NCBI RefSeq assembly: GCF_004564355.1
Contig: NZ_CP038266.1
Coordinates: 2,046,001-2,110,000 of the forward strand
Source of the DNA: Microbacterium wangchenii
Lineage (GTDB): Bacteria > Actinomycetota > Actinomycetes > Actinomycetales > Microbacteriaceae
DNA length: 64,000 nt
Direction of reading: 5' to 3'
Part shown: in pieces, positions 62,909 to 64,000 of the stretch
How the letters are laid out: each line of letters opens with the position of its first letter
How positions within the stretch are numbered: position 1 is the stretch's first letter
Position numbers and translations under genes: made by a program
Notes under the pieces: model-generated
The model's input: the letters and a program-made list of their open reading frames with translations, nothing else
Told to the model about the DNA's origin: nothing
Databases searched by the model: none

Positions 62909-64000
62909 GTGGCAGCTCCGACACGATCTTCGACCCCCCGTCCGTGGCGCAGCGGCAGCGCGATCCCGGTCCGCCCGGCGACGGATTCCGTCGTCGCGAC
63001 GGTGACCCCGCGCATCCCGATGGCCGCCCCTCGCCCCTCGGTGCCCGGCGGACGTTTCCGCCCGTCCGCCTACGTCGAGGAGGCCGTGCCGTTCACGGTC
63101 ACCGCTTTCCGCGAGGGGCACGACCTCATCGGCGTGCACGTGCGCCTGTTCTCCCCCGCCGGCGACGAGTCGCTGCATCGTCTATCGCCCCTCAACGACG
63201 GCCTCGACCGGTGGTCGACCCTGGTCGCCCCGCTGGAGCAGGGCGTGTGGCGGTTCCGCTTCGAGGCGTTCGCAGATGATTTCGCCACGTGGCAGCACGC
63301 GGCAGAGGTGAAGATCGCCGCCGGCGTGGACACGGCGCTCATGCGCACCTCCGGAGCGCTGCTGTTCGATCGGGCCGTCGCCGACAAGTCGCGCCCCCGC
63401 GCCGAGCGCACCGCGCTGCAGGGGGCGGCGCGGGCGCTGCGGGATACCGCCATCACCGACGAGGTGGCGCTGGGGATCGTGACCGACCCGGAACTGGCTG
63501 CGTACTTCGCCGAACGCCCGCTGGCGATGCTCGGCTCCGTCGGTGACGAGCTGGAGCTGCTCGTCGAACGGCAGCGTGCCGGTGTGGGCGCGTGGTACGA
63601 GTTCTTCCCCCGCTCCGAGGGCGCGCGGCGCCTCAAGGACGGCACCGTCAAGAGCGGCACCTTCCGCACCGCGGCCAAGCGGCTTCCGGCCGTGGCGGCG
63701 ATGGGCTTCGACGTGCTGTACCTGCCCCCGATCCATCCCATCGGACAGAGCAACCGCAAAGGCCCCAACAACACCCTCCACCCCGCCCCGGGCGACCCCG
63801 GATCGCCGTGGGCGATCGGATCTTCCGCGGGCGGCCACGACGCCGTCCACCCCGACCTGGGCACCCTCGCCGATTTCCGGGCGTTCGTGCGGGCTGCGCG
63901 CGGTGCCGGAATCGAGGTGGCCCTCGACCTGGCCCTGCAGGCTTCCCCCGACCACCCGTGGGTGAGAGAGCACCCGGCGTGGTTCACGACACTTCCCGAC
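62909..64000 (+). CDS. glgE: Alpha-1,4-glucan:maltose-1-phosphate maltosyltransferase GlgE (N-terminal part)
   Basis: The visible 364 residues lack the C-terminus, which is outside the window. After a variable start, PRIPMAAPRPSVPGGRFRPSAYVEEAVPFTVTAFREGHDLIGVHV is the GlgE N-domain, followed by WRFRFEAFADDFATWQHAAEVKIAAGVD. The barrel begins at WYEFFPRSEG with GFDVLYLPPIHPIGQSNRKGPNNTL, the hallmark of GlgE. It extends alpha-glucan with maltosyl units from maltose 1-phosphate. GTG 62909 is preferred by promoter spacing; ATG 62906 is equally open. With glgX it marks an alpha-glucan locus. Confidence 0.93.
   Translation, partial: MAAPTRSSTPRPWRSGSAIPVRPATDSVVATVTPRIPMAAPRPSVPGGRFRPSAYVEEAVPFTVTAFREGHDLIGVHVRLFSPAGDESLHRLSPLNDGLDRWSTLVAPLEQGVWRFRFEAFADDFATWQHAAEVKIAAGVDTALMRTSGALLFDRAVADKSRPRAERTALQGAARALRDTAITDEVALGIVTDPELAAYFAERPLAMLGSVGDELELLVERQRAGVGAWYEFFPRSEGARRLKDGTVKSGTFRTAAKRLPAVAAMGFDVLYLPPIHPIGQSNRKGPNNTLHPAPGDPGSPWAIGSSAGGHDAVHPDLGTLADFRAFVRAARGAGIEVALDLALQASPDHPWVREHPAWFTTLPD

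Overview
The window is a high-GC actinobacterial chromosome segment, most likely from Microbacteriaceae (Microbacterium or a close relative). Supporting signs are uniformly GC-rich codon use, two clpP genes feeding clpX, an actinobacterial RpiB with a GGSGNGEQI loop, a ferrochelatase with an iron-sulfur cysteine cluster, a group-II truncated hemoglobin, the start of glgE, and very frequent leaderless promoters. It is core chromosome: I found no transposase, integrase, phage gene, CRISPR array, rRNA or plasmid function. The genus is inferred from gene content and was not tested by a search.

Layout. 1-3679: a peptide/nickel-type ABC importer (partial ATPase, two permeases, lipoprotein binding protein), all on the minus strand. 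3801-8781: valS with a small translationally linked protein, then an arsR-type repressor / 71-aa protein / MFS exporter operon whose promoter lies inside a phased operator. 8860-12058: an M3 dipeptidase and a convergent epoxide-hydrolase-like protein. 12084-17043: the protein quality-control block clpX, clpP2, clpP1, a TPR-like protein and trigger factor. 17118-18020: tRNA-Pro, tRNA-Gly and about 0.5 kb without a credible gene but rich in long inverted repeats. 18051-27269: gamma carbonic anhydrase, acyltransferase-SGNH protein, dps, amidohydrolase/PaiB pair, a membrane protein, and hemH-rpiB-nei. 27399-33322: pepN, then mscS / truncated hemoglobin / FAD dehydrogenase. 33336-38845: two acyl-CoA thioesterases, ettA, a lipoprotein, an ssb paralogue and msrA. 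38931-41482: a MocR-type regulator divergent from yczE, flanked by two small unknown proteins. 41583-44345: tRNA-Arg, orn, tRNA-His, and the coupled zincin / clpS / DUF2017 operon plus yaeQ. 44346-49975: P-loop kinase, GerW-family protein, dinB and gatCAB. 50052-54715: AMP-dependent acyl-CoA ligase, dicarboxylate/amino-acid symporter, aldo/keto reductase with its MerR regulator. 54755-60693: SDR, ligA, mnmA, three 172-bp tandem repeats, cysteine desulfurase. 60735-64000: glgX and the 5' part of glgE.

How the genes work together. ClpP1P2, ClpX, ClpS, trigger factor and several peptidases (M3, PepN) form a protein-turnover set that feeds on peptides the ABC importer could also supply. GatCAB makes Gln-tRNA and/or Asn-tRNA by transamidation, while valS and four tRNA genes add to translation. 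The cysteine desulfurase probably supplies sulfur to MnmA for tRNA 2-thiouridine. GlgX and GlgE belong to alpha-glucan turnover. LigA, DinB, the Nei-like glycosylase, the SSB paralogue, Dps and MsrA are DNA and oxidative-damage functions.

The most notable non-coding signals are: a recurring TANNNT box six to eight bases before the start codon at about 20 genes, which argues for leaderless transcription and fixes many start codons; four TTGCAA-like half-sites at an exact 14-bp period at the arsR promoter; a MerR-type dyad inside a 19-bp promoter spacer; a start-codon-occluding hairpin before the symporter; and a set of intergenic inverted repeats whose arms often share a T(G/C)AGGAG core, one of them amplified as a 172-bp tandem array.
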